From: Paenibacillus ottowii
GTDB lineage: Bacteria; Bacillota; Bacilli; Paenibacillales; Paenibacillaceae
Length of the DNA stretch: 64,000 bases
NCBI RefSeq assembly: GCF_006874425.1
Contig: NZ_VIJZ01000003.1
Coordinates: 62,001 to 126,000 of the forward strand
Direction: 5' to 3'
Positions within the stretch are counted from its first letter, which is position 1. Each line of letters begins with the position of its first letter. Shown here one piece after another: positions 35,659-48,500 of the stretch. A program made the position numbers and the translations under genes. Below the pieces are notes generated by a model. The model saw only the letters and a program-made list of their open reading frames with translations, was not told the DNA's origin and searched no databases.

Positions 35659-38109
35659 TTATTTTCTGCGCGGACGCGAAGGAGCGGATTTCTTTTTAGG
35701 AGCCGCAGGCTCGCCACTCGTTGAGATTTTATCTTCATCAACAACAGCCTGACGCTCTTGGTTGGATTCGATTTGTGCTTTCATGATGTATGTCGCAACT
35801 TCCTCTTGGATGGTGGCGATCATAGCATGGAACATTTCGAAGCCTTCAAATTGGTATTCACGCAATGGATCAGTACCACCATAAGCACGCAGGTGAATAC
35901 CTTGACGTAATTGATCCATAGCATCAATATGATCCATCCATTTGCTGTCAACTGCACGCAGTACGATAACTTTCTCGAACTCACGTACCATTTCTTCACC
36001 GATCATCTCTTCACGGCTGTGGTATCTATCGGTAACTTTCTCGAAGATCATATCGACCATCTCTTCTTTTTCCTTACCCCACAGATCGTCGCGCGTAAGT
36101 GAATTTTCCTCAAGCAGATTGTTGTTCATATACTCTGCTACTTCGTCCAGCTCCCAGTTTTCAGGGATATCATCACCACAGTGAGCTTCCACCACACGCT
36201 CAATGACAGGCTTGATCATATCGAACACAATTTCCTTGATGTTCTCTGATTCCAGCACTTCACGGCGTTGCTTGTAAATAATAGCACGCTGCTGATTCAT
36301 CACGTCATCATATTGCAGAACGACTTTACGCTGATCAAAGTTATTCCCTTCAACACGTTTTTGAGCCGATTCAATAGCACGTGTAATCATACGGCTCTCG
36401 ATAGGTTGGTCTTCCTCGAAGCCCAAGCGCTCCATCATATTTAGTACATTGTCTGCACCAAAACGCTTCATTAACTCATCGCCCAGCGATAAGTAAAACT
36501 GCGTGGAGCCCGGATCACCCTGACGTCCTGCACGTCCGCGAAGCTGATTATCAATACGACGGGACTCATGACGCTCTGTACCGATGATGTGCAAACCACC
36601 GAGTTCTGCAACACCTTCGCCCAGTACGATGTCAGTACCACGTCCAGCCATGTTGGTAGCGATGGTAACCGCGCCAGCTTCACCTGCACGTGAAATAATC
36701 TCAGCTTCTTCGGCATGATACTTGGCGTTAAGTACTTTATGGCGAACGCCTTTACGTTTCAGCATTTCAGAAAGAAGCTCCGAATTTTCAATAGAAACCG
36801 TACCTACCAATATCGGCTGGTTCTTTTTGTTGCGTTCCAGAATTTCATCTACCACAGCATGGAATTTACCCTTCACGCTCTTGTATACCACGTCAGGCAT
36901 ATCTACACGCTGGTTAGGCTTGTTCGTCGGAATTTGGAGTACTTCCAGACCATAGATTTTTTTGAATTCTTCTTCTTCAGTTTTTGCTGTACCCGTCATC
37001 CCCGCCAATTTGCGGTACATACGGAAATAGTTTTGGAAGGTGATCGTCGCCAGTGTCATGCTTTCATTTTGGACAATGATGTTTTCCTTCGCTTCAATAG
37101 CTTGGTGCAACCCATCACTGTAACGACGTCCAGCCATCAGACGACCCGTGAACTCATCGACAATCAGGACTTCACCGTCAGCCACGACATAATCCACATC
37201 CAAACGCATAATAGCGTTCGCTTTCAAGGCTTGTACGATGTGGTGATTGATTGTAACACTTTCCTGATCGTACAGGTTTTCGAGACCAAAGAAATTTTCA
37301 GCCTTGGATACGCCGTTCTCGGTTAAAGCAACTGACTTCACCTTAATATCCAGCGTGTAATCTTCTTCAACATTCAGGCTCTTTACAAAACGATCAGCCG
37401 CAAAATACAGCTCGGTCGATTTCTGAGCTTGTCCTGAAATGATCAATGGTGTACGAGCTTCATCGACGAGAATGGAATCCACTTCATCAATGATACAGAA
37501 GTACAACGGACGCTGTACCATTTGTTCTTTGTAAAGTACCATATTATCGCGCAGATAATCGAACCCGAATTCATTGTTTGTACCATACGTAATATCACAA
37601 GCATAAGCTTCCTGTTTGGCAGCATGATCCATATTCGCTAAGTTCAGCCCTACGGACATCCCTAGGAAATTATAAATCTGTCCCATTTCTCCGCTGTCAC
37701 GTTGTGCCAAGTAGTCATTGACTGTCACCACGTGCACACCTTTGCCCAACAGAGCGTTCAAATAAACCGGCAGTGTTCCGACCAGCGTTTTACCTTCACC
37801 GGTTTTCATTTCGGCGATTTTTCCTTCGTGCAACGCAATACCGCCGAGCATCTGTACATCATAATGACGTTTGCCCAGCACCCGCTTGGACGCTTCACGA
37901 ACCGTTGCAAATGCTTCCGGCAGAATTTCTTCAGCCGTAGCCCCTTGTTCAATCCGCTCTCTAAACTCCGCCGTCTTTGCTTTTAGCTCCTCATCCGAGA
38001 GCTTCTCAAAATCAGGCTCTATTTTATTGATCAGTTCAACCGTCTTCATCAAACGTTTGACTTCACGTTCATTTGTATCACCAAAAATTTTCTTGACAAT
38101 TCCTAGCAT
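35659..38109 (-). CDS. secA: Preprotein translocase ATPase SecA
   Basis: 816 residues. DEAD motor with [19 protein letters not shown] (Walker A), [17 protein letters not shown] (Walker B), the preprotein cross-linking domain, [20 protein letters not shown] and [14 protein letters not shown], then the helical wing and scaffold. The C-terminus is a short Pro/Ser/Lys/Arg tail ([14 protein letters not shown]) with no CxC zinc motif; the usual zinc-binding tail is missing, and no further zinc-motif coding is visible past the stop. It drives protein export through SecYEG. ATG 38109 follows AAAGGGG. Confidence 0.97.
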   Translation of the reverse strand: MLGIVKKIFGDTNEREVKRLMKTVELINKIEPDFEKLSDEELKAKTAEFRERIEQGATAEEILPEAFATVREASKRVLGKRHYDVQMLGGIALHEGKIAEMKTGEGKTLVGTLPVYLNALLGKGVHVVTVNDYLAQRDSGEMGQIYNFLGMSVGLNLANMDHAAKQEAYACDITYGTNNEFGFDYLRDNMVLYKEQMVQRPLYFCIIDEVDSILVDEARTPLIISGQAQKSTELYFAADRFVKSLNVEEDYTLDIKVKSVALTENGVSKAENFFGLENLYDQESVTINHHIVQALKANAIMRLDVDYVVADGEVLIVDEFTGRLMAGRRYSDGLHQAIEAKENIIVQNESMTLATITFQNYFRMYRKLAGMTGTAKTEEEEFKKIYGLEVLQIPTNKPNQRVDMPDVVYKSVKGKFHAVVDEILERNKKNQPILVGTVSIENSELLSEMLKRKGVRHKVLNAKYHAEEAEIISRAGEAGAVTIATNMAGRGTDIVLGEGVAELGGLHIIGTERHESRRIDNQLRGRAGRQGDPGSTQFYLSLGDELMKRFGADNVLNMMERLGFEEDQPIESRMITRAIESAQKRVEGNNFDQRKVVLQYDDVMNQQRAIIYKQRREVLESENIKEIVFDMIKPVIERVVEAHCGDDIPENWELDEVAEYMNNNLLEENSLTRDDLWGKEKEEMVDMIFEKVTDRYHSREEMIGEEMVREFEKVIVLRAVDSKWMDHIDAMDQLRQGIHLRAYGGTDPLREYQFEGFEMFHAMIATIQEEVATYIMKAQIESNQERQAVVDEDKISTSGEPAAPKKKSAPSRPRRK

Positions 38110-38140
38110 GGTTTACCCCTTTCGCGCAAAACAATTAATA

Positions 38141-38184
38141 GAATCAATTTCACAATAAGAAAGGGTCCATGATGAAATTGATTC
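38141..38184 (-). promoter_or_regulatory. Hairpin in the secA leader
   Basis: Perfect 12-base inverted repeat GAATCAATTTCA / TGAAATTGATTC (38141-38152, 38173-38184) with a 20-base loop, lying between the secA promoter and its ribosome binding site. A short T-rich stretch (TATTAATTGTTTTG) follows. Could be an attenuator or a translational control element. Confidence 0.45.
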
Positions 38185-38241
38185 CCGATATGTTTGACAG
38201 GCCCGGCTGTACCAGCCCATCGTGCGATGTTCTTTGCATAA

Positions 38242-38270
38242 ATTGTAACAGTTTGTAGGACATGCCGCAA
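38242..38270 (-). promoter_or_regulatory. Sigma-A promoter of secA
   Basis: -35 TTGCGG (38265-38270), 17-base spacer, -10 TACAAT (38242-38247), giving a leader of about 130 bases. Confidence 0.65.
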
Positions 38271-38386
38271 CACAAGCAGCCTCCAGATTTGCATTCGGTT
38301 AAAGATACCAAAACAATTGACGCATGAAACACACAATTGGTTACACTTAATTAAGTTGAAATTTTCATTCGCATTTACAAAAAACA

Positions 38387-38436
38387 TATAAAAGAGCCCT
38401 ACCCCGCCAGGTTCGCAAGGATAAGGCTCGTGTTTT
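38387..38436 (-). terminator. Terminator of hpf
   Basis: Minus strand GAGCC..GGCTC stem (38394-38429) with TTTTATA after it, about 85 bases past the hpf stop. Confidence 0.75.
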
Positions 38437-38518
38437 TATCATTTTCCTGATATCCATGAAGCATGCTTCAATCAAACGTACTATTCATTTTAAATGTAAT
38501 AAGTTCCTGCTGTACAGG

Positions 38519-39079
38519 CTATTCCCGTTCGATCAGACCGTATTTACCATCATTGCGTTTGTAAACTACGTTAACTTCTTCGTTATCAATGTTAGCAAAT
38601 ACAAAGAAATTATGTCCAATCATGTTCATTTGCAGAATAGCTTCTTCCACATCCATAGGTTTCAATAAGAAACGCTTGGTGCGGACGACTTCCAGCTCAT
38701 CCAATTCTGCATCCTCATCTTCAGCAACAGCTACACCACCAGCCGGATCTTCCACAAAAAGGGTTTTTAAACTGCCTTCCTGCCGGAATTTTCGGTTTAG
38801 TTTGGTTTTGTGCTTGCGAATTTGCCGTTCCAGCTTGTCTACCACGGCATCAATGGATGCATACATGTCATCGCTTTCGTCTTCGGCACGGAGTACAAGC
38901 CCCGGCAAAGGAATGGTTACTTCTACAGTGTGCAAATCTCTGGTTGTGCTTAACGTTACACTTCCATCAGAAGTCGGGGGTGCATCGAAATACTTTTCAA
39001 GTCTGCTGAATTTCTTATCAACGTAGTCCTTCAAAGCGTCGGTAACCTCGATCTGTTGACCTCGTACTGTTAAGTTCAT
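38519..39079 (-). CDS. hpf: Long-form ribosome hibernation promoting factor
   Basis: 186 residues. The N-terminal YfiA/HPF domain (about 1-100, MNLTVRGQQIEVTDALKDYV) binds the 30S decoding centre. An acidic linker and a C-terminal dimerisation domain (about 125-186, VVRTKRFLLKPMDVEEAILQ) follow. The long form makes 100S disomes in stationary phase. ATG 39079 follows AAAGGAGG, so the 12 extra upstream codons of the open frame are not used. Confidence 0.96.
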   Translation of the reverse strand: MNLTVRGQQIEVTDALKDYVDKKFSRLEKYFDAPPTSDGSVTLSTTRDLHTVEVTIPLPGLVLRAEDESDDMYASIDAVVDKLERQIRKHKTKLNRKFRQEGSLKTLFVEDPAGGVAVAEDEDAELDELEVVRTKRFLLKPMDVEEAILQMNMIGHNFFVFANIDNEEVNVVYKRNDGKYGLIERE

Positions 39080-39103
39080 AGGGCACGCCTCCTTTGCCCT
39101 TTC

Positions 39104-39133
39104 AGTATAACACATATGTTAACGCCAAGTAAA
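39104..39133 (-). promoter_or_regulatory. Possible sigma-A promoter of hpf
   Basis: -35 TTTACT (39128-39133), 18-base spacer, -10 TATACT (39104-39109). The -35 is only a partial match. The remaining stretch to 39514 upstream of the giant gene has no promoter I trust and no gene. Confidence 0.45.
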
Positions 39134-39514
39134 AAAAGAGATCAGCACTTCGGAGTTTTTTTACAAAATTCATCATAGTTCGACAAAAATCTTCTCATAA
39201 CGCCCTCCTATGAAAAGGGTCATGTTTAAATGCAGCTCGCATACATATGTGAATAATGAAGAGATATTTAAAAAGTTACTCTGCTGGTGTCATGACAAAT
39301 CCACAATTTCGAGTTCATGCTATGTATTTTATCGACTGGGGAGGGGGTTATTTGTCAGACTGAATCCGGTATAGAACCTATGCTAAAAGCAAGACCTGAC
39401 TATCATGCAGGCAATTTATACGAAAGGATCATTACACCCAGCCCAGCTGGCTCTTCCCCTGCAAAATCCCTAAGACAGCCGATCAGGAAGAGATGGAAAG
39501 TAGGAAGTTAATTC

Positions 39515-42500
39515 ATGGCATTTATTCAGCGTTATGCAACGAACCAGACCGAGGCTATTACCTTTATAGGAAATACACTCGGGCTGGCACGTTCTGCTTC
39601 GGCGGGGGTGCCAGGTACAGTGACCAGCATTGGCGCTTTCGTCACAACCAATACAGCCTCTCGCTTTGGCACGTATCCATTCGGCACGACTTCTTCCTTT
39701 GCCAGTAATTCATCGGCGGCATTTCTTGTGCTCCCTGCAGGCAGTACCGTGCTATATGCTGAGCTTATTTGGGGAGGAAGCTATGCCAATGGCAGTACCA
39801 ATGTATTGTCCAGCGCCAGTAATCCGATCATATTTCAGACGCCTGCTTTATCTACTACAGTTAGCCCTGAATCTGCAACATCAGTCAACGTTACCAGTCT
39901 CAGTACCTATGTAAGAACCGCAAATGTAACGAATCTGGTCATTCAAGGCGGCGCAGGGGCGTACACGGTTGGAAATGTGACGGGCACCATCACGGTTCCC
40001 GATTCTACTAATACCAACCACGCTGGATGGACGCTGGCAGTGGTGTACAATAACCCATCTCTCCCCTTCCGTAATCTATCGCTGCGCGTAGGTGGTGAAG
40101 GGGTCAGCAGCGCTACTGGCTCAGTCAACGTGGTAGTAAGCGGGTTTGCCACACCTGTACAGGGGACTTTGCGCGGCAGGGCGTTAATTAGCGCCCAAGA
40201 GGGTGACGTGGATATCACCGGGGATCGTGCGTTGTTTGGACCTACCACGTCCAATTTGACTGCGCTGTCTGGGCCCAACAATTTCTCGACTAACTTTTTT
40301 GCGTCTCAAATTAACGGGGATGACGGTACATTGGTCACGACAGGGACCTTCGGTACTACGAATGCCGTGAATGGGACACCTGGGACGCAGGTCACGGGGG
40401 GACGGCAAGGCTGGGACATTACCAACGTCGATATCTCTTCTACACTACTAAACAGCCAAACCAGTGGTGTCCTTCAACTAACCACAAATGGCGATATTTA
40501 TATCGTTAATGCCAACGCCATTCAAATTGATATCAACGCCCCGCTGGTGACCCTGACTAAAACGGCCAGCTCTACAGGCTTGGTTATCGGCGATACTGTG
40601 ACTTATACCGTTAGCATTTCAAATACAGGGCTCGTTAGCGCCTCTGACACCGTGCTTACGGACACCATACCTGCAGGGGCTACCTTTGTCCCCGGCAGTG
40701 TTATTGTCGCGGGCTCAGCCCAGCCTACAGCCAATCCTGCGACAGGCATTACAGTGGGCAGTGTAGCTCCTTCAAGCACGGTAACCATTTCCTTTCGGGC
40801 AACGGTCACTTCCTTGCCAGCCAATGCGCAGCTAGGCAATCAGGCATCGGCATCCTTTTCTTTTCAGACCGTTCCAGGCGGTCCTGTCATTTCTGGTAAT
40901 GTCCCGTCCAACACTGCAAGTACGCCCATCTATCAGCCCATCATTAGGATGGTTAAAAGTGCCAATGCAACCACTGCTACCGTTGGGGACACCATTACGT
41001 ACACGTTCCAGATATCAAACACAGGCAGCATCGCTGCCAATCTCAACTTTACTGAGAGCATCCCGGCGGGCTCATCCTTTGTTCCAAGCAGTGTGACTAT
41101 TGGCGGTTCTTCCGTACCTGCTGCCAATCCCACTACTGGCTTTTCGGTAGGCACGATTAATTCGGGGGCTACTATACCAGTAACCTTCCAGACCCTCGTT
41201 AATACCGTTCCCGCCTCTGGTAATTTAACCGATCAGGCGACTTACACATATACCTTTACACCGCCTGACGGACGGGTATTGAATGGAAGCGGGACGTCGA
41301 ACACGCTCACCATCCCTGTATCCTCGCCAAATGTGACCGTGACCAAGGCCTCTTCTCTGGTGGCTGCCGCTGTTGGAGAAACCATTCAGTTTACGATAAC
41401 GGCTACCAATAATGGAATTGCAAATGTGACCAATGTAGTGGTCACTGATCCGCTACCAGGCGGGGTTGCCTTTGTATCCGGCAGTGTCACCGTAAACGGA
41501 ACACCAGCCACGACAGCCACGCCTGTCAACGGGATTCCCATTGGCACTTTGGCTCCAGGGGCTTCGGTAACGGTTGTGTTTCGAGCAGCCATTAATTCAT
41601 TGCCTTCCCCAGCGCAAATCAACAATCGCGCAACCGTCAGCTTTACCTCTGGTGCCTTTACTGGATCATCTTTGTCCAATCTCGTAACCATACCTGTCGT
41701 GATTGCCGCACCAACAGTTACCAAAAGCGCAAGCTCCAACCGTGCCAGCGTCGGTGGAACGATTACTTATTCATTTCTCATCGCCAATACCGGTACAGCC
41801 GTGTTAAACACAACCTTGACGGAAACTGTACCAGCAGGCTCCACTTTTATTTCAGGCAGCGTCATTGTCGGCGGATCTTCAGTTCCGGGTGCCAATCCCA
41901 ATACCGGTATTACAGTAGGCACTGTAAATCCTGGAGCACAAATTACCGTCTCGTTTCGCACCACCGTAGACTCGCTACCGCCTGGAGGCGGATTAAACGA
42001 TCAGGGGCTACTTCAATATACGTATCAGTTGCAAGACGGGAGGATTCTCTCCGGCTCTCTCCTGTCTAATATTGTTTCTGTATCTATTTCGCTACCTAGC
42101 GTGGCGGTAACCAAATCTGCGGGATTTACATCCGTTAGTGTAGGTGAAACACTGACCTACAGCGTGAACACAGTCAACAACGGGATTGATCCGATCACCA
42201 ACACCGTCATTACCGATCCGCTTCCCGGCAGCGTCTCATTTGTACCTGGCAGCGTAATCGTTGGCGGCTCACCTGTGAGCACAGCGGACCCAAGAAGCGG
42301 CATTCCAGTCGGCAGCATTGGTGCAGGCGCATCTGTTCTAGTGTCCTATGCCGTGCAAGTCAATGCCGTCCCGTCCGTACAGCCGCTGCAAAACACAGCC
42401 AGTGTCAGTTTCACCAGCGGTAGTTTTACAGGGACATCCCAGACGAATACCGTTGCTGTGCCCGTTTATCAACCTCGCATCAGCATCGCCAAATCTGCAA

Positions 42501-45500
42501 ATACAACAGCGGCTACAGTCGGCGATACGATTTTGTACACCTTACTGGTCACCAACAGCGGCAACTATAATGCTTCTGTAACACTGACCGATGCCATCCC
42601 TGCTGGATCTACATTTATAGAGAACAGTGTGATCGTCAATGGTGTTAGTCAGCCTGGGGCCAGTCCGGCAGCAGGTATTTTCATCGGAACTGTGTCACCG
42701 CAAAGCCCGATCACATTAACTTTCCAAACTGTAGTGGCTTCTCTTCCCACACCATCTGTGCTGACAGACCAGGCTACCGCTGCTATTTCCTTTACCTTGC
42801 CCGATGGGCGGGTACGAACAGGAAGCACATCGTCTAACGTGTTATCTATTCCTGTGTCTGCGCCAAATGTGTCTATTTCGAAGACTACAGACCGAACCAC
42901 TGCCATTCCAGGCGATTCGGTGCCACACACACTGACTGTACTCAACAAAGGCATTCAGGCAGTGAACAATGTAGTTGTTTCCGATCCGATCCCAGCCGGC
43001 TCCCAATTCACTGCGGGCAGCGTAACACTGAATGGCATCGCAGTGGCCAGCGGAGATCCGGCATTAGGTATCCCGGTTGGGAATATTCCCCCAGGAGGAG
43101 GGGCTACGATTACGTTCAGGGTCACGGTATCCTCTCCATTGCTGAGCCCACCGCAGCTCAACAATCAAGCGCGTGTCAGCTATACCAGCGGCGCCTTTTC
43201 AGGTGTCTCAATTTCTAATCCGTTGACGGTAGCCGTCAATAGTCCAGTGCTAACTGTAAGTAAAACTGCTGCCCCCATACGGGCAACGGTTGGTGATGTC
43301 GTAACGTATTCCGTGGCGGTAACCAACAATGGCAATATAGCTGCTACTGCCACATTGACAGACAATATCCCCGCAGGCTCGGCGCTGGTGCCGAACAGTG
43401 TAGTCGTCAACGGTACTCCTGCTCCGGGCGCCAGTCCCGCAACAGGCCTGTCTATTGGCTCCATTGCACCCGGAGCTACGACTCAAACAACTTTTCAGGT
43501 GGTGATTACTTCCGTGCCTATACCTCCCCAACTCACCGACCAGGCGAATATCAGCTTTTCCTTTCAACCGCCGGATGGCCGGATTGTTAACGGCAATGTT
43601 TCGTCCAATATTGTCACAGTTCCTGTCTCTTCACCCAATGTGCAGGTTAGTAAAAGCGCCTCGGCAACTGATGCTGTCCCCGGTGATACGATAACCTATA
43701 CCATTACAGCTACCAATAGTGGCATCGAAATTGTAACTGCTGTTCGTGTGACTGATACTATTCCGACAGGCTCCTCTTTTGTTCCGGGCTCCGTTACCGT
43801 GAATGGAACAACGCTGCCTTCAGCCAGCCCTTTGACAGGGATTCCTATCGGTTCGATCGCTGCCGGGGCGTCAGCAACTGTCACCTTTTCTGTGTCTGTT
43901 AGCAGCCTGCCTAATCCACCGCAACTGAGCGACCAGGCAACGGTTTCTTTTACCAGCGGCACACTGAATTTCGTATCGCTCTCCAACACCGTGGTCGTCC
44001 CTGTTTACCAACCTATTCTCAACCTCGTTAAGACTGCTAACACGAGTCAAGCAACCGTAGGCGATACCGTAGTCTATACTCTGACCGCCCAAAATACAGG
44101 TAATTTAGCAGCAACAGCTACCTTTACCGATGCCATTCCATCAGGTTCCTCCTTTATACCCAACAGTGTCACCGTAAATGGTTTGCCTGTTGCTGGAGCT
44201 AATCCCCAAACAGGTGTCGCTGTCGGAAACATTGCAGTAGGTGCCTCGGTCGCTCTAACCTTTCAAGTGGTGATTAATGCTGTCCCTACGGGCTTGGGCC
44301 TGTTAAATCAGGGCTCGGCCACATTCACTTTCCAGCCGCCTGACGGTCGAACATTAAACGGAAGCGTCCAATCCAATCCGGTGTTTATTCCAGTATCCAA
44401 TCCAGATGTCACCGTGACCAAGACAGTCAATCAGACTTCTGTAGCCTTTGGAGACACCATTACGTACACCATTGCCGCAGCAAACGGAGGCATTGAACCT
44501 GTAACAGGAACGGTCTTTATCGACCCGATAGCTGATGGCACTACCTTTGTGCCTAACTCCGTACAAGTCAATGGCGTGACTATACCAGGAGCCAACATCG
44601 CCACAGGCGTGTCTGTAGGCACTATCCCCGCTGCCAGCTCGGCAACAGTCTCCTTTCAGGCCACAGTAACATCGTTGCCAGCATCAGGTTTATCCACGGA
44701 TCAAGCAACGGTCTCCTTTAATTCCGGGGCTTTCGCAGGTCAATCGGTCTCGAATCAAGTCAGCCTGCCTGTATTTCAGCCGATTTTAAATGTGACCAAT
44801 ACTCTGAGCGCAGATCGTGCAACCGTAGGGAATACGCTTGGGTTTGTCATCACTGTCACGAATACAGGCAATGCGCCCGCAGAAACAGTCGTGCTTGATC
44901 TGTTATCCAGCTCGCTGAGCCTGAATCAAAATAGCGTATTGGTCAACGGTGCGCCCATTCCTGGGGCGAACCCGATTACAGGCATTGATATCGGCTCGGT
45001 CGCCCCAGGTGCAACGGTAACTGTCTCATTTAGCGCCGTAGTTATATCGGTTCCACCTGGCTCCGTATTAACCAACCAAGCCAACGTGAATTACACGTTC
45101 CAACTGCCAGATGGACGAACGTTGACCGGCAGCGGTGCCGCCTTGCCCGTATCCATTCCAATCTCATCACCCAATGTTACAGTCACGAAGGCTGCTGATG
45201 CGAATGTCGCTGTTGTGGGGGATTCTGTTCCGTATGTCATAACTGCGTTCAATAACGGACTCGATCCGGTGACTAGCGTAATCGTCACAGATACCATACC
45301 TTTCGGGACCGCCTTTGTACCAGGCAGCGTTACCATTAACGGCACTCCTGCTGTTACAGCCAACCCGCAAACTGGTATTCCTATCGGGACGCTTGGAGCC
45401 GGCGGCGGAGCCACCATTCGCTTTTTGCTTAATGTACAATCACTACCGTCACCAGCGTCCATTACCAATGAAGCGACCGTCAGCTTTACCTCAGGTGCAT

Positions 45501-48500
45501 TTAATGGATTTTCTGTATCCACTCCCGTTACCATCCCTGTGTATCAACCGATCATCACTGTAGCAAAAAGTGCAGGAACAGGAAGAGCTACGGTTGGAGA
45601 TACTGTAACCTACACCATTTCTGTCACAAATTCCGGGAATATCGGCGCGGATACCGTCCTTACCGATCCGATTCCAGCCGGGGCTGCCTTTATCCCTAAT
45701 AGCGTAGTGATCAACGGTACCGCCGCCCCTGGTTCAGATCCAACCGTTGGGATTCCCTTAGGTATTGTTGGAGCCGCTACGACCGTTTCGCTCACCTTCC
45801 AGGCAGTGATTACTTCGCTGCCCGCATCGGGTACGCTGATCAATCAGGCGACCGCTGCTTACAGCTATCAGCCACCAGATGGCCGTGTCCTGACCGGAAG
45901 TGCAGTATCCCCGGCCGTGACCGTCTCCGTCTCTTCGCCGGACGTGGACGTGACCAAAACAGCCTCAGCTACTGATGCCGTAGTCGGAGACACCATTACT
46001 TATACCGTGATTGCTACAAATAACGGGATCAGCCCCGTCGTCAACACCGTCGTATCTGATCCGCTACCGCCCGGCACCAGCTTTGTTCCTGGCAGTGTGA
46101 CCGTGAACGGCACATCTGTACCTACTGCATCGCCAAGCTCAGGTATCCCTGTAGGCACCATTGCGGTAGGTGGATCGGCAACCGTTACATTCCAATTCTC
46201 CGTCGTCAGTCTGCCTCAGCCGCCGCAAATAACTAATCAAGCGACCGTCAGCTTTACTTCAGGCGCGTTGACCTCATCTTCGCAATCCGATCCGGTTACC
46301 TTGCCTATTTATCAGCCGATCATCGGCCTGACTAAAACCGCTAATACCATGAATACACAGATCGGATCGACATTGGTCTACACCTTGACGCTAACCAATA
46401 CTGGAAATATCGCCGTTTTACCAGTTCTCTCGGATAACATTCCTGCAGGTTCAGAACTACTACCTAACAGTGTAGTCGTTAACGGTATCCTTGTGCCGGG
46501 AGCTTCGCCAGTTACAGGCATAACACTCGGATCACTGGCTCCTTCAGGCAGTATCACAGTAAGCTTCCAAACCATCGTCTCATCTCTGCCAACTCCGCCT
46601 ATATTGACCGACCAAGGACAAGTGAACTTTACGTACTCCCCACCGGATGGTAGAGTGTTGAGCGGTTCTGTCACATCCAATGCAGTTAATGTTGCTGTGT
46701 CTGCACCTAATATCCAGGTAACTAAAACATCCAGCCTGGGAGCCGCTGTAGTCGGAGATACGATCAGATATACACTGAGCATCACGAATAGCGGTGTGGA
46801 TTCCGTCTCAGATACCGTTGTAACCGATACAATCCCAGCAGGTACTTCCTTCGTTCCGGGTAGTGTCCTTATCGATGGTGTACCTTTCCCTAACGCCTCG
46901 CCAATTGCTGGAATTGCCATCGGAAACGTCGCACCTGGAAATACATTTATCGTGAGTTTCCAGACATCTGTCCAGAGCTTGCCGCAGCCACCACTGCTCA
47001 CGGATATTGCATCCGTTACATTTACCAGCGGAACATTCGCCGGTACTGCCTTTTCCGATCCACTCATCGTCCCTGTATTCCAGCCGTTAATTACACTTAC
47101 TAAAGCATCCAGTACTCTTAATGCCTCCGTTGGCGATACACTAACCTATACGATTACAGCTGTGAATAATGGCAATATTGCAGCTGCTCTTACGATCAGT
47201 GATAATATTCCCGCCGGATCAGTATTTCTTGCCAACAGTGTCAGTATCGCTGGCAGTCCGCAACCTGGTGTATCTATCGAAACTGGCGTCCCGGTTGGAT
47301 CCGTACTGCCAGGCGGAACGGTATCCGTCACCTTCCAAACCGTTATCAATGCCCTGCCAAATCCACAGGTGCTGGTCGATCAAGCATCAGGCTCATTCAC
47401 CTTCCAGCCGCCGGATGGCAGAACCGTATCAGGATCATCTGTATCCAACAGACTCAGTATCTCTGTGTCGTCACCAGATGTGAGCATTGTTAAAGGAACA
47501 GCAGCTACAGACGCCATTGTTGGTGATATCATCACCTATACCCTGGCCGTCTCCAATAATGGAATCAGTACCGCCAATAATATAGTGGTTTCAGATATCA
47601 TTGCAGCAGGAAGCTCCTTTGTGAACGGTAGTGTTACTATAAACGGAACCTCCTTCCCCGATGGAAATCCGGGATTTGGCATTGCCATCGGTACGCTCGC
47701 TCCTGGGGCCGTTACTACCGTTACATTCCAGGTTCGAGTCAATTTCCTGCCCACACCTGCACAATTAACCAATCAGGCATCAGTCAGCTTTACCAGCGGG
47801 GCATTTACTGGCAGCTCATCCTCTAATGTGGTAACTATTCCAGTCTTCCAGCCAATCCTGACAGCTGTCAAAACAAGCAATACCAATAATGCCACCATAG
47901 GTGACATCATCACCTACACAGTTGTCGTCTCCAACACCGGAAACATTGCTGCCTCGACTACGGTAAGTGACAATATTCCAGACGGCTCTGTATTCCTTCC
48001 AAATACAGTATCGATTAACGGCATCACTGCTCCTGGTGCAAGCCCGGTTTCCGGCATTCCGACTCCAGCCATAGCACCAGGACAATCGGCAACCGTCACT
48101 TTCCAAGTGCTGGTATCCTCCATCCCTACAGCTATACTGCTGGTAGATCAGGCTGAGGTAGGCTATCGCTTTAATGCTCCAGATGGCCGGGAGGCTGGCG
48201 GATTCCATTTATCCAACATCGTTGAAGTTGCCGTGTCACCGCTAGACATCACCTTAAGTAAAAACGTAAGCTCGCCTTTTGCCACGACTGACGATATCCT
48301 GACGTATGAACTCGTGATTCTTAACGAGGACGCAGGCACCGTGCAAAATGCCCGTTTAGTGGATACGTTACCAGAGGATATCGAGTTTATTACAGATACA
48401 GTTCAGATTAACGGGTCTACAATGACCGGAATAGATCCTGGTGACGGCATACCGTTGCCACCATTAGAAGCGAATACTAAGACCTTTATATCCTTTGAAG

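Noticed and set aside
39317-39511. 64-codon plus-strand frame before the giant gene, considered as its leader peptide or signal sequence
   Set aside because: It is not in frame with the giant gene in a way that would join them, has no hydrophobic stretch, and the giant gene has its own ATG.
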